Shown here one piece after another: positions 43,759 to 52,140 of a DNA stretch of 64,000 nucleotides (the stretch's first letter is position 1; the number at the start of each line of letters is the position of its first letter). The translations under genes were made by a program, and so were the position numbers. The notes under the pieces were generated by a model. That model saw nothing but the letters and a program-made list of their open reading frames with translations. It was not told the origin of the DNA and ran no database searches. The stretch is from assembly GCA_965230375.1 (NCBI GenBank), contig CBDDKU010000015.1:138543-202542 (forward strand), in the 5' to 3' direction. Source of the DNA: CBDDKU01 sp965230375 (lineage in GTDB: Bacteria > Bacteroidota > Bacteroidia > Flavobacteriales_D > Cryomorphaceae).

Positions 43759-45102
43759 TCAAAGGATTTTCGCAGGCATCACAACCACCCATTCCAGAAA
43801 TCGAAAATCCTTTGATCCCAGATTGGTATCACTTAATTGCTCCAAGCTCTGAAGCTTCAGTAGACCAGCGATGGGGTCGCCAACCTTGGTATGCGTTTTT
43901 CCCATTCGTTTTACTTCCAAAAGGAGATATTCGAAAGGTCCACTAATCCCCTTTTCAAACACTTTTATCAAGAAGAACGGCTCATCGTGTTTTAGAAATA
44001 CCTTTCGCTCAATAAAAGCTTTTTTAGTAATTCCCAGGTAGGTGCGACGAGTGCTGATTGGCAATAGATCAACCAAATCGTTATGATATCTGGTCAAAGT
44101 CAGATCTGATTGAGACTCTCCGTCGATGCTGACCGTAGGAAAGTAATGTCCTTCAGAAAGTTTATGGAAGTGAACGGTGTAAGGCTGTTCTAATTTGAAC
44201 GGGATCCACCGCTCTCTGATCAGCTTAAACCGGCTGAGACGCAAACACGAAATCACAGCGACAATGCCCGCCATAACAAACGAAACCAATGCACTTTTTA
44301 TAGCGTCAAGAGCATTGTAAAACCAGAACATTAACCCAAACTGAATCGCAAACACCCCAGCGTAATACATCAAGAGTCTTCGAGCCACCTTCCCAGGGTC
44401 AACAACTTTTCGATAGTCGAAGAATGTGGAATGATTCAGGCTATTGTTGAGCATCACCGCGAAAAAGGAAATGCAATAGAGGAAAAAGAAAAGCATGAAG
44501 ATGTAGCCATACCCTTTGAACGGTTCGTGCATCAGAAGGAAATCATAGATGCCGTGTGCCAATGAAGAAAGGAAGAAAAAGAGTGCGAAAAGCCCCATTC
44601 GAAATTTCTTGTAGCGGAACTTGAAAAGAACAAATCCATAACCGATCAATGCAGTGAAGAACATGTGGCCAATGGACGATAGAATAGCTGTACCGCTGAT
44701 GATTTGTGGGCCGTGATTGTAGAAGTACATGACGTTTTCTACAGCCGAGAATCCCAGAGCCACGGTACAGATGTATGCCAAGTAATCTATCGGCTCATCA
44801 AACTCCTTTTTGAAAAGCAGGTACGACACTCCAAATGCGACGAACTTGGCAAACTCTTCCACTGCACCAATCCGAAAAGTGCAGAAGGCCAGGTCGTTCA
44901 GGAAATTGCCATTGAGATAGAAGTTCACATCATTCAGGAAAAGTTCGTGGATACCGAGCACGATTAATACCGATGCGCAGCCCATGAGAAAAGTCAAGAT
45001 GAAGTACTTCAGGTCTTCCTTTTCGTAGATATCAATTAGGCGGTAGTAGTCAACCCAAATCCAGGCAATAAAAAGCGCAACAAGCGAGTAAATGGCAATC
45101 AT
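43759..45102 (-). CDS. PrsW family intramembrane metalloprotease
   Basis: 447 residues. The N-terminal 240 residues hold about seven membrane helices with the PrsW motifs: EExxK (VEEFAKF, Glu82-Glu83-Lys86), FxxxE (GFSAVENVMYFY), HxxF (SSIGHMFFTAL) and HxxxD (SSLAHGIYDFL). The C-terminal half is a soluble domain plus two further helices and is unique to this group. PrsW-type proteases activate signals by cleaving membrane anchors (anti-sigma factors in Firmicutes); the target here is unknown. No sigma factor is adjacent. Confidence 0.88.
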   Translation of the reverse strand: MIAIYSLVALFIAWIWVDYYRLIDIYEKEDLKYFILTFLMGCASVLIVLGIHELFLNDVNFYLNGNFLNDLAFCTFRIGAVEEFAKFVAFGVSYLLFKKEFDEPIDYLAYICTVALGFSAVENVMYFYNHGPQIISGTAILSSIGHMFFTALIGYGFVLFKFRYKKFRMGLFALFFFLSSLAHGIYDFLLMHEPFKGYGYIFMLFFFLYCISFFAVMLNNSLNHSTFFDYRKVVDPGKVARRLLMYYAGVFAIQFGLMFWFYNALDAIKSALVSFVMAGIVAVISCLRLSRFKLIRERWIPFKLEQPYTVHFHKLSEGHYFPTVSIDGESQSDLTLTRYHNDLVDLLPISTRRTYLGITKKAFIERKVFLKHDEPFFLIKVFEKGISGPFEYLLLEVKRMGKTHTKVGDPIAGLLKLQSLEQLSDTNLGSKDFRFLEWVVVMPAKIL

Positions 45103-45166
45103 CGAAGCTCAAAATCTTTGAACTGGAAAGCTATAAAGATTTTCTGACTGGAAGTCGAATATGAAA

Positions 45167-45547
45167 CTAAGCTATATTGCAATCGCGGCAGGTTCCCGTC
45201 AGCAAACAATTGGTACGCTCAACGGCATAGCCATCTGGAGCGGTGTATTCCACAGGAATTTGCAAGCATTCTATGGATTCACAACTTAGGCATCGGAAGT
45301 GAAAATGATCGACCACCTGCTCTGGATTCTCGCATTTTCGGCAGATCGCGAAATACTGCTTTCCATCTTCAGCGACAATTTTGTGGACGATATCGTCTTC
45401 ACAAAACTGATTCAAAACCCGATATATCGTCGCTCGATTGACCTTCAAATCTACACGTCGCTCAATAGCATCTTGACTCATTGCTTTTCCAGACGTGGAA
45501 AGCACCTGTAGAATGGCATCTTTTGTCGGTGTATTTCTTCGAATCAT
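45167..45547 (-). CDS. Fur family transcriptional regulator
   Basis: 126 residues. N-terminal winged helix (RRNTPTKDAILQVLSTSGKA, SQDAIERRV, RATIYRVLNQFCEDD), then the C-terminal metal-binding half: DHFHFRCLSCESIECL with the HFHF/CxxC pattern and a second pair GTCRDC near the C-terminus, i.e. structural zinc. Metal specificity (Fur, Zur or PerR) is not decidable here. I start at ATG 45547, not the in-frame ATG at 45583, because the latter would lie within the operator palindrome. Divergent from the flavoprotein gene with two operators between them, so autoregulation is likely. Confidence 0.9.
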   Translation of the reverse strand: MIRRNTPTKDAILQVLSTSGKAMSQDAIERRVDLKVNRATIYRVLNQFCEDDIVHKIVAEDGKQYFAICRKCENPEQVVDHFHFRCLSCESIECLQIPVEYTAPDGYAVERTNCLLTGTCRDCNIA

Positions 45548-45561
45548 ACGCAAGCTTAAAA

Positions 45562-45588
45562 TATTATTGCGAATATGTCGCAATAATA
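45562..45588. promoter_or_regulatory. Fur-family operator 1, perfect palindrome
   Basis: TATTATTGCGA and TCGCAATAATA, two 11-base arms with perfect inverted symmetry around ATATG. The inner GCGA-TATG-TCGC core is shared with operator 2. It sits 15 bases upstream of the repressor's ATG. Confidence 0.75.
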
Positions 45589-45599
45589 CAAAAAAGAAT

Positions 45600-45607
45600 T
45601 ACATTTG
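45600..45607 (+). promoter_or_regulatory. -7 promoter element for the flavoprotein gene
   Basis: TACATTTG is an exact TAnnTTTG match, 33 bases before ATG 45641 and placed between the two operators. Confidence 0.55.
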
Positions 45608-45609
45608 CC

Positions 45610-45632
45610 CTAACGCGACATACTCGCATTAA
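45610..45632. promoter_or_regulatory. Fur-family operator 2
   Basis: CTAACGCGA and TCGCATTAA, 9-base arms with two mismatches around CATAC. Read on the other strand it contains GCGAGTATGTCGC, near-identical to operator 1's core GCGAATATGTCGC. It directly follows the -7 element, where bound protein would block transcription. Confidence 0.7.
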
Positions 45633-45640
45633 CAAGTTTC

Positions 45641-46639
45641 ATGGATCGAAGAAAAGCAATAAAGCTGGTAGGCGCAGCAGGTACAAGTCTCGCGATGCCG
45701 TTTCCATTCTCCTTCTTCAAGAAACATCAGGAAATGAAAGAGAACAGTTTTGAAGTAATTATAATCGGCGGCAGCTACGCCGGATTATCAGCGGCAATGG
45801 CATTGGGACGCTCCCTCCGTAAAACGCTGATCATCGATTCAGGGAAACCTTGCAATAGATTCACCCCACACTCTCACAACTTCCTGACGCAAGACGGATT
45901 TACCCCTGAACAAATATCCACCACAGCTCGCGAACAAGTGCTCAAGTATGAGAGTATTGCCACCTATGAAGACTTAGCGGTGCGTGGTAAAAAGCTTGAA
46001 AATGGTTTTGAAATAGAGACTTCATCTGGTGATATATTCATAGCGAAGAAACTTGTTTTCGCTACTGGTATAATAGATCTCTTACCTGATGTTAAAGGGT
46101 TTGCTGAATGTTGGGGTAAATCTGTGGTACACTGCCCCTACTGTCATGGCTACGAAATCAGAAACAAGAAAACAGCACTCATAGCCAATGGTGAGCGAGC
46201 TGCGCACCTCGCTCCCATGATCAAGAATCTCACTGATGAATTGACCATTCTAACCTCCGGAATTATGGAGTTCGAACCCGAAGTGGTCCACAAATTTGAA
46301 AGTCACAGAATTGGTGTTACAGAGAAAGAAATCGTAGAGATAGTACATACTGACGGACAAATTGAAGCGATCGTGTTCAAAGATGGAAGTCGCGAGGCTT
46401 TTGAAGCAGCGTATGCAGCCATTCCCTTTGAGCAAAGCTGTGGCATTCCCGAGACTATGGGTTGCGAAATGACTGAGCAAGGCCATATTGATGTCGACTT
46501 CCTTTATAAAACTAGCCAGGAAGGAATCTTTGCTTGTGGAGACAACTCTACCCCTTTCCGATCTGTTGCATCTGCCGTGTATGCTGGAAACGTGGTCGGC
46601 GCCATGATCAATATGGAATTGACTCAAGCTGCATTTTAA
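45641..46639 (+). CDS. thioredoxin-reductase-like NAD(P)/FAD-dependent oxidoreductase with Tat-like leader
   Basis: 332 residues. Dinucleotide-binding motif VIIIGGSYAGLSAAMALGRS near 37, the redox dithiol CPYCHG (CPYC-HGYE) near 165 after GKSVVH, NRFTPHSHNFLTQDG, and a C-terminal IFACGDNSTPFRSVASAV FAD motif. It reduces a disulphide or quinone-like partner using NAD(P)H. Unusually, the first 30 residues look like a Tat signal (MDRRKAIKLVGAAGTSLAMP); relatives usually begin at an equivalent of MKENSFEVII, which here starts with Met at about residue 32. The gene is divergent from a Fur-family repressor and lies behind two operators, so it is probably metal- or redox-controlled. Confidence 0.88.
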   Translation: MDRRKAIKLVGAAGTSLAMPFPFSFFKKHQEMKENSFEVIIIGGSYAGLSAAMALGRSLRKTLIIDSGKPCNRFTPHSHNFLTQDGFTPEQISTTAREQVLKYESIATYEDLAVRGKKLENGFEIETSSGDIFIAKKLVFATGIIDLLPDVKGFAECWGKSVVHCPYCHGYEIRNKKTALIANGERAAHLAPMIKNLTDELTILTSGIMEFEPEVVHKFESHRIGVTEKEIVEIVHTDGQIEAIVFKDGSREAFEAAYAAIPFEQSCGIPETMGCEMTEQGHIDVDFLYKTSQEGIFACGDNSTPFRSVASAVYAGNVVGAMINMELTQAAF

Positions 46640-46853
46640 TTCATTGAAGAAAATCAGCCTATGTTTCTACTTCATTGTCAAAAGAGTACTTAGGAAGTAA
46701 CTTCCATCTTTTCCACAAGTATTTTGACTCAAACCGTCTGTTTAACACGGGTCGGAAATAAGATCGAGTGAGTCATTTCTTCTATAAAATTAAAGCGGAT
46801 TAACGACCTTAGTGCTCAAATTCAATTTGGTTCAATTTTGAGTAGAAAGGAAT

Positions 46854-47450
46854 ATGACGTTTTTCAATAAAATTCAGTGGGTTGCAGGAGTACTTTTGGT
46901 TTTTTTCATCGTTTTGATGACCAACTTGGTAGACAAAGACAGCTTCAATCAGCTACGTCAATCGGTTACAACCATTTTTGAAGATCGAATAGTTGCCAGT
47001 GATATTCTCTTTGAGATTTCCATGCACGTTCAGAAGAAAGAGCTCGCTATAGCTACGTCAGATACATCTTTCTTTCAGCTAAAAAACAGCGGTGTAAACC
47101 AGGAATTGACTCAATTAATTGGGCGTTATCAAGAGACCAAACTCACCGAAAAAGAGCGGAGTCTGTTTGATGACTTGAAAACAGAAATCGCGAGTCTTCA
47201 AGCCATGGAATCGGGCTCGATAAGTGCGAGCAACCAAAGAAAAGCGCTTGCCAGAATTGACAAGATTACCCACACCCTTCACGGACTTTCGAAGATTCAG
47301 GTAAAAGAAGGGCGAAAGGAAATGTTCGTCAGCAACAAGGCCATGAACACCATAGACCTTTTCACCAAAGGAGAAATCATATTCCTGATTATCATGGCCA
47401 TTCTGGTGCAAATCATCATTCTATACAAACCAAAAGAATCTCAGAGCTAA
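46854..47450 (+). CDS. membrane protein with MCP-like four-helix-bundle sensor domain
   Basis: 198 residues. Two membrane helices (WVAGVLLVFFIVLMTNL near the start, GEIIFLIIMAILVQIIILYK at the end) flank an extracytoplasmic helical bundle (SFNQLRQSVTTIFEDRIVAS; LDILFEISMHVQKKELAIAT; HTLHGLSKIQVKEGRKEMF) typical of 4HB_MCP sensor regions. There is no cytoplasmic signalling domain, so it is an orphan sensor or an adaptor. The next gene (AI-2E family transporter) starts 44 bases downstream; a link is possible but unproven. Confidence 0.7.
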   Translation: MTFFNKIQWVAGVLLVFFIVLMTNLVDKDSFNQLRQSVTTIFEDRIVASDILFEISMHVQKKELAIATSDTSFFQLKNSGVNQELTQLIGRYQETKLTEKERSLFDDLKTEIASLQAMESGSISASNQRKALARIDKITHTLHGLSKIQVKEGRKEMFVSNKAMNTIDLFTKGEIIFLIIMAILVQIIILYKPKESQS

Positions 47451-47494
47451 GCCAGACTTACCTTTCAAATACTTGTCTCGAATTGAACACAAAA

Positions 47495-48514
47495 ATGAGC
47501 GACCAACGCATAACGAATATTCTGCTGACGATTATCGCCACGCCCATAGTTGTCATGGTCCTTAAATGGCTGGATTTTATTTTCATCCCGCTCGTCTTTG
47601 CGATGTTTATCACGCTGCTGTTTATTCCGACTCTACGAAAACTAAAAAGGCGTGGCGTTCATAAGATCCTAAGGGTGTTTTCGGCTATTCTCTTCATTCT
47701 CCTTGTAGGGTTTTCACTGTTTCATCTCATCAGGCTCACCAGCCAGGAAATACTGGCTACCAAGCAGACATTTATCGACCAGCTTCACATCAAATTAGCT
47801 GAGCTTAACTCTTATGCTCTGGATAATTTTGGATTTTCCATCATGGACGGGGTCATGCAGGGAGAAGAAATCCGTAGCGAGTGGATTATTAAAAACTTGA
47901 AATCGTTTTCCGTTTTCTTAATCGACGCTATCCCTCAATTGCTCACTACTCTATTCTTTGTGATTCTGCTCCTGTTTGAGTCATTCGATTTCGAGCGCAT
48001 GCTAAACACCACCATTCTAAAGCGTCGATTTTCATCCATCAAGACGTTTCAACGCATCGAAAAGGACATTGTCACCTTTCTACAGGTCAAATTCCTGGTC
48101 AGTCTGGGTACAGGTATAGGTACGAGTTTGATGTGCTATGCCTTCGATGTGAGCTTCCCTATTTTCTGGGGAGTCTTTGCGTTCGGGATCAACTTTGTTC
48201 AAATGGTTGGATCCATTATCACAATAGTCTTGCTGTCGTTGTTTGCATTTGTTGAGCTCGAATTCTCAAGCACCTTGCTCTATTTTATCATCAGCATCAC
48301 CAGTGTACAAGTGGTGTTTGGCTCTATCCTAGAACCCATATTCATGGGGAAATCGTTCTCCATCAACATCATTGTAGTACTGAGCATGTTGATGTTCTGG
48401 GGCTTTGTGTGGGGTATCCCGGGAATGATATTGTCCATTCCGCTTACGGTCTTTATCAAGATCATTCTCGAGCAGTTTGATAAGACCAAGCGAATTGCTC
48501 AATTGATGAAGTGA
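47495..48514 (+). CDS. AI-2E family transporter
   Basis: 339 residues. Several hydrophobic helices in the family arrangement: IVVMVLKWLDFIFIPLVFAMF, ILRVFSAILFILLVGFSLFH, and the C-terminal block RRFSSIKTFQRIEKDIVTFL, LVSLGTGIGTSLMCYAFDVS, GIPGMILSIPLTVFIKIILE. The family covers AI-2 exporters and Na+/H+-type exchangers; the name does not prove AI-2 transport. Start at ATG 47495; the preceding TTG at 47483 is in frame but only adds four residues. Confidence 0.88.
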   Translation: MSDQRITNILLTIIATPIVVMVLKWLDFIFIPLVFAMFITLLFIPTLRKLKRRGVHKILRVFSAILFILLVGFSLFHLIRLTSQEILATKQTFIDQLHIKLAELNSYALDNFGFSIMDGVMQGEEIRSEWIIKNLKSFSVFLIDAIPQLLTTLFFVILLLFESFDFERMLNTTILKRRFSSIKTFQRIEKDIVTFLQVKFLVSLGTGIGTSLMCYAFDVSFPIFWGVFAFGINFVQMVGSIITIVLLSLFAFVELEFSSTLLYFIISITSVQVVFGSILEPIFMGKSFSINIIVVLSMLMFWGFVWGIPGMILSIPLTVFIKIILEQFDKTKRIAQLMK

Positions 48515-48634
48515 GAGTTCAGTGAAACAGTTATTCCAACCCACACTGCGGCAGTAGGCCCCAATCTTATTGTGTTTTCTTCTAAATAGAAAAATCACGT
48601 CATTGTGTTTGAATTATAATAAGATCCTGTTCGG

Positions 48635-49363
48635 ATGAGAAATATCGATCTCATGTTTTTGTTTTTGGCCTTGATTGCAGAAATCGTCGGGACGATAGGT
48701 GGGTTTGGATCTTCGGTGTTTTTTGTACCAATTGCCAACCTTTACTTCGATTTTCACACCGTTTTGGGCCTCACAGCACTCTTTCACCTTTCGAGCAATT
48801 TGAGTAAGGTCTTTCTTTTCAAACAAGGCCTCGACAAAAGACTATTACTCTACATCGGTGCGCCTTCAGTCGTATTCGTGATCATTGGTGGATATGCATC
48901 AAAACTCGTGAACACCTATTATCTGGAAGTGTTTTTAGGGATTTTTCTGGTCGTTCTGAGCTTGGTGTTTCTTCTTCGTCGTAAGACTATTGTTTCTCCG
49001 TCGAATAAAAACGCTTTGATAGGTGGTTCACTTTCCGGTTTTTCAGCCGGACTTCTCGGAACTGGTGGAGCCATCCGTGGCCTGACCATGGCGGCGTTTA
49101 ATCTGGAAAAGAGTGTTTTCATAGCCACCTCGGCCTTCATTGACTTGTTGATCGACTTTTCGAGATCAATTGTGTATTACCAAAACGGGTATATTCACGA
49201 AGAGTCGATCAAGTACGTGCCTTTTCTCTTTGTCATTGGTCTGGTGGGGTCGTATATCGGCAAGCGCTTATTGGCCTTTATCTCACAATCTAGATTTAGA
49301 AGGGTTTCCCTTTTTCTCGTACTGTTCATTGGGATCGTGACCTTGGTTCAAATATTCCTATGA
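48635..49363 (+). CDS. TSUP (TauE/SafE) family permease
   Basis: 242 residues, about eight helices. Typical TauE/SafE pattern: AEIVGTIGGFGSSVFFVPIA, SNKNALIGGSLSGFSAGLLG and TGGAIRGLTMAAFNLEKSVF, two related halves each opening with a Gly-rich helix. These proteins export sulfonates or sulfite-like anions; substrate here unknown. Single gene, start at ATG 48635. Confidence 0.85.
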   Translation: MRNIDLMFLFLALIAEIVGTIGGFGSSVFFVPIANLYFDFHTVLGLTALFHLSSNLSKVFLFKQGLDKRLLLYIGAPSVVFVIIGGYASKLVNTYYLEVFLGIFLVVLSLVFLLRRKTIVSPSNKNALIGGSLSGFSAGLLGTGGAIRGLTMAAFNLEKSVFIATSAFIDLLIDFSRSIVYYQNGYIHEESIKYVPFLFVIGLVGSYIGKRLLAFISQSRFRRVSLFLVLFIGIVTLVQIFL

Positions 49364-49474
49364 GTTCTTCTCGTTTGCTTTCATATTGAAACCGAAAGTA
49401 GGCCATTTTTAGACGCGCTCAAATCACATGGATTTTTCTGCGAATAGCGTAACTTCATCATTCCAAGTAGCAGA

Positions 49475-50359
49475 ATGAACAGACTCGAATTTCTAAAAAC
49501 GCTTTCACTATTGCCTATGATGTCAAGTGCGATGAATCTATCAGCTCTAAACAAACTGAGCAATGAACTTGAAGCGACGGAAAAAATGCCCGTGCTTTTC
49601 CTTGGTCACGGGAGCCCGATGAATGCCATTGAAGAAAATCAATTTGTAAAGGGCTTCAGAAATCAGGGTAGTGCGATCCAAAAACCGAAAGCCATTCTAT
49701 GTATCTCGGCGCACTGGGAAACGAAAGGCACTTACGTTACGGCAATGGATATGCCCCGCACCATCCACGATTTTGGCGGATTTCCACAGGCTCTCTTCGA
49801 TGTGCAATACCCTGCACCAGGAAGTCCTGATCTGGCCAGAGAAACGGCCAATCTGATTACGCACACCGACGTGGGCTTGGATGATAAATGGGGCCTCGAT
49901 CACGGTGCCTGGAGTGTGATCAAACACATGTATCCAGATGCGGATGTGCCTGTGATTCAATTGAGCTTAGATTACACCAAACCGGCTTCGTACCACTTCC
50001 AGCTGGCTCAGGAGCTTCAGGCACTTCGCTCCAAAGGTGTGCTGATTATAGGTAGTGGAAACATGGTACATAACCTGGGTATGGTGGCATGGAACAAGCT
50101 CAATGCTGGGCCCTACGCATACGACTGGGCGATAGAAGCCAATGACAAAATGAAACATTTTATCCTGAACGAGGACTTTCAGAGTTTGGTGAATTTCAAG
50201 AAACAGGGTAAAGCCTTTGATTTGGCCATTCCAACACCAGAACACTATTTACCCTTGATTTATACGGTAGCCTTAAAAACCAAAAACGACGACACCACAC
50301 TCTTTAACGACGAGCCCTTAGGTGGTTCGCTCTCGATGACTTCGGTAAAATTCGGGTAA
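49475..50359 (+). CDS. ygiD: 4,5-DOPA dioxygenase extradiol (DODA-type, YgiD)
   Basis: 294 residues. LigB/DODA fold: PVLFLGHGSPMNAIEENQFV with the metal His, KAILCISAHWETKGTYV, TIHDFGGFPQALFDVQYPAP, GLDHGAWSVIKHMYP (His), and GSGNMVHNLGMV. The N-terminal 37 residues (MNRLEFLKTLSLLPMMSSAM) look like a degenerate Tat signal without the second Arg. The enzyme cleaves catechol-type rings; in bacteria it may act on DOPA. 18 bases from the sulfurtransferase gene, so likely co-transcribed. Confidence 0.88.
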   Translation: MNRLEFLKTLSLLPMMSSAMNLSALNKLSNELEATEKMPVLFLGHGSPMNAIEENQFVKGFRNQGSAIQKPKAILCISAHWETKGTYVTAMDMPRTIHDFGGFPQALFDVQYPAPGSPDLARETANLITHTDVGLDDKWGLDHGAWSVIKHMYPDADVPVIQLSLDYTKPASYHFQLAQELQALRSKGVLIIGSGNMVHNLGMVAWNKLNAGPYAYDWAIEANDKMKHFILNEDFQSLVNFKKQGKAFDLAIPTPEHYLPLIYTVALKTKNDDTTLFNDEPLGGSLSMTSVKFG

Positions 50360-50377
50360 ATAGATCTTAATATCCCT

Positions 50378-51232
50378 ATGACAAACGAAAACAAGACTCC
50401 TGATTTAGTATCCGTTCATTGGCTTAATGAGCATAGACAAGATGATCAGGTCCTAATCATAGATGCACGCATGTCGAAGACGGTAGATGGAAAAAAATCG
50501 GCTTTTGCGCACAAGTATATTCCGGGGGCGATTAAGGCTGATATAGAGAGTCAATTCTCTGATCAGAGCAGTGCCTTTCCCAACACCTTTCCTTCTGCCG
50601 AACAGTTTGAATTAGAAGCCCAAAAACTGGGAATTAATCAAGACTCGCATGTGGTAGTGTATGACGACCGCGGCGTCTACTCAAGTCCACGGGTTTGGTG
50701 GTTGTTTAAAACCATGGGACTCGAAAAAGTAAGCGTGCTCGATGGCGGACTTCCCGCATGGGTTGAAGCGGGATTTGAGACTGAAGAGAATTTATCGGAG
50801 CAAAGCCACAAAGGAAATTTCCAAGCGAGACTTCAGGCAGGTGATGTAAAGATGTACGAAGACGTTGTTTCGAATATCGATGTTCATGAGTTTGACATTG
50901 TTGATGCGCGCTCAAAGGGACGATTTGACGGAACTAGTCCGGAGCCACGAGCCCACCTGAAAAGTGGCCACATCCCCCACTCCTTCTGCATTCCATATAG
51001 CGAAGTACTCGACAATGGCCGATTTAAATCTGAGGAAGAACTCAGGAAGATTTTCTCAGAAGTTGCAGAAACAGGTAGAACTTTGACATTTAGCTGCGGG
51101 TCTGGATTGACGGCCTGCATCGTTTTGCTGGCTGCTAAGATTTCGGGATTGAGCAACTTGTCGGTTTACGACGGATCGTGGACAGAATGGGCAGAGCGGC
51201 AAAACTTGTTTACGACTAATGATGAAGGCTGA
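50378..51232 (+). CDS. sulfurtransferase (rhodanese/MST type)
   Basis: 284 residues, two rhodanese domains. The first domain has LIIDARMSKTVDGKKSAFAH, HKYIPGAIKADIES and DDRGVYSSPRVWWLFKTMG, and lacks the active Cys; the second carries the catalytic loop SCGSGLTACIVLLA with Cys at residue 240, as in 3-mercaptopyruvate sulfurtransferases (CGSGVT type), plus YDGSWTEWAE. Transfers sulfur to thiols or cyanide. Ends 3 bases before the next gene, so they are probably one operon with the dioxygenase. Confidence 0.9.
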   Translation: MTNENKTPDLVSVHWLNEHRQDDQVLIIDARMSKTVDGKKSAFAHKYIPGAIKADIESQFSDQSSAFPNTFPSAEQFELEAQKLGINQDSHVVVYDDRGVYSSPRVWWLFKTMGLEKVSVLDGGLPAWVEAGFETEENLSEQSHKGNFQARLQAGDVKMYEDVVSNIDVHEFDIVDARSKGRFDGTSPEPRAHLKSGHIPHSFCIPYSEVLDNGRFKSEEELRKIFSEVAETGRTLTFSCGSGLTACIVLLAAKISGLSNLSVYDGSWTEWAERQNLFTTNDEG

Positions 51233-51235
51233 AGA

Positions 51236-52036
51236 ATGAAAAAAGCCATCAAGATCATCTTGGGAATATTTGCTTTTGCCTTTCTAACAGCGGTTACTCA
51301 GATTGGTGGTGTAGTCTATCTCATTTCCTTATTACTATCCCGGAAGATTAAGCCTAAAGTGCCGTTCAAATCCTTGTTGGTGTTTGTAGCCTTGTACTTG
51401 ATGTCCACGTACTTTATCGTTCCGAATTTAGCTCCTTTGTTTGGCCGAGAGCCAGTAACACATGCCCAGGGCATTTCTCCAGCAAATGCTATGACCATTG
51501 TTCTCAACCGGAACTACGTGAGAAGTGAAGTCAACACTTTGTTACTCAACACGTCTGAAATCGCTGCGAAGCAGGGCGTTTCAATAGTCTATTTGGATGC
51601 AAACTTTCCTTTCTTCGATGGTTTTCCACTCTTGCCCCATTTAAGCCATAACGATGGCAGAAAAATAGATTTAGGCTTGGTTTACCACGACCAAAATAAT
51701 AAGGTCATTCCTAATCAAAAATCGCGGTCTGGTTATGGAGTCTTTGAAGGCCCAAAGCCCGGCGAAGTGAATCAAACCGAGATATGTAAGTCGGCTGGCT
51801 ATCACCAATACGATTACTCAAAGTATTTCGGTTTTGGTAAGATTAACAGTGAATTAAAGTTCTCCGAATCTGGCACTAGAGCTTTAGTGAATGCCTTACT
51901 GACCAGTGAACTCGTCGAGAAAATTTTTATTGAGCCGCATTTAACGCAGCGACTTGAATTAAACGATTCCAGAATCCGATTTCACGGATGTGGGTCGGTG
52001 CGTCATGACGATCATATCCACGTTCAAATTCGATAG
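51236..52036 (+). CDS. membrane-anchored protein with LAS-type metallopeptidase motifs
   Basis: 266 residues. Two N-terminal membrane helices (IILGIFAFAFLTAVTQIGGV, LLVFVALYLMSTYFIVPNL) are followed by an extracytoplasmic domain with FPLLPHLSHNDGRKIDL (His138 and Asp145) and, at the C-terminus, RHDDHIHVQIR (His260 and His262). His..Asp..HxH with this spacing matches the zinc ligands of LAS-superfamily peptidases (MepA, VanX, lysostaphin relatives). I infer a peptidoglycan endopeptidase-like fold; it is not in a named family that I know. Three bases from the sulfurtransferase gene, with an ATG start. Confidence 0.75.
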   Translation: MKKAIKIILGIFAFAFLTAVTQIGGVVYLISLLLSRKIKPKVPFKSLLVFVALYLMSTYFIVPNLAPLFGREPVTHAQGISPANAMTIVLNRNYVRSEVNTLLLNTSEIAAKQGVSIVYLDANFPFFDGFPLLPHLSHNDGRKIDLGLVYHDQNNKVIPNQKSRSGYGVFEGPKPGEVNQTEICKSAGYHQYDYSKYFGFGKINSELKFSESGTRALVNALLTSELVEKIFIEPHLTQRLELNDSRIRFHGCGSVRHDDHIHVQIR

Positions 52037-52140
52037 CTTCCAATTCGGAGTCACCTTTTCTATCCACTCTGAAATAGTTTGCGCGGTCAATTCCTTATTT
52101 CTGTTCCAATTTTCTTAGTTTTAGTGAAATTCACAAGGCG

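Noticed and set aside
45548..45583. Earlier Met for the Fur-family regulator
   Set aside because: It would place the first codons inside the operator palindrome; Met at 45547 fits the family length.
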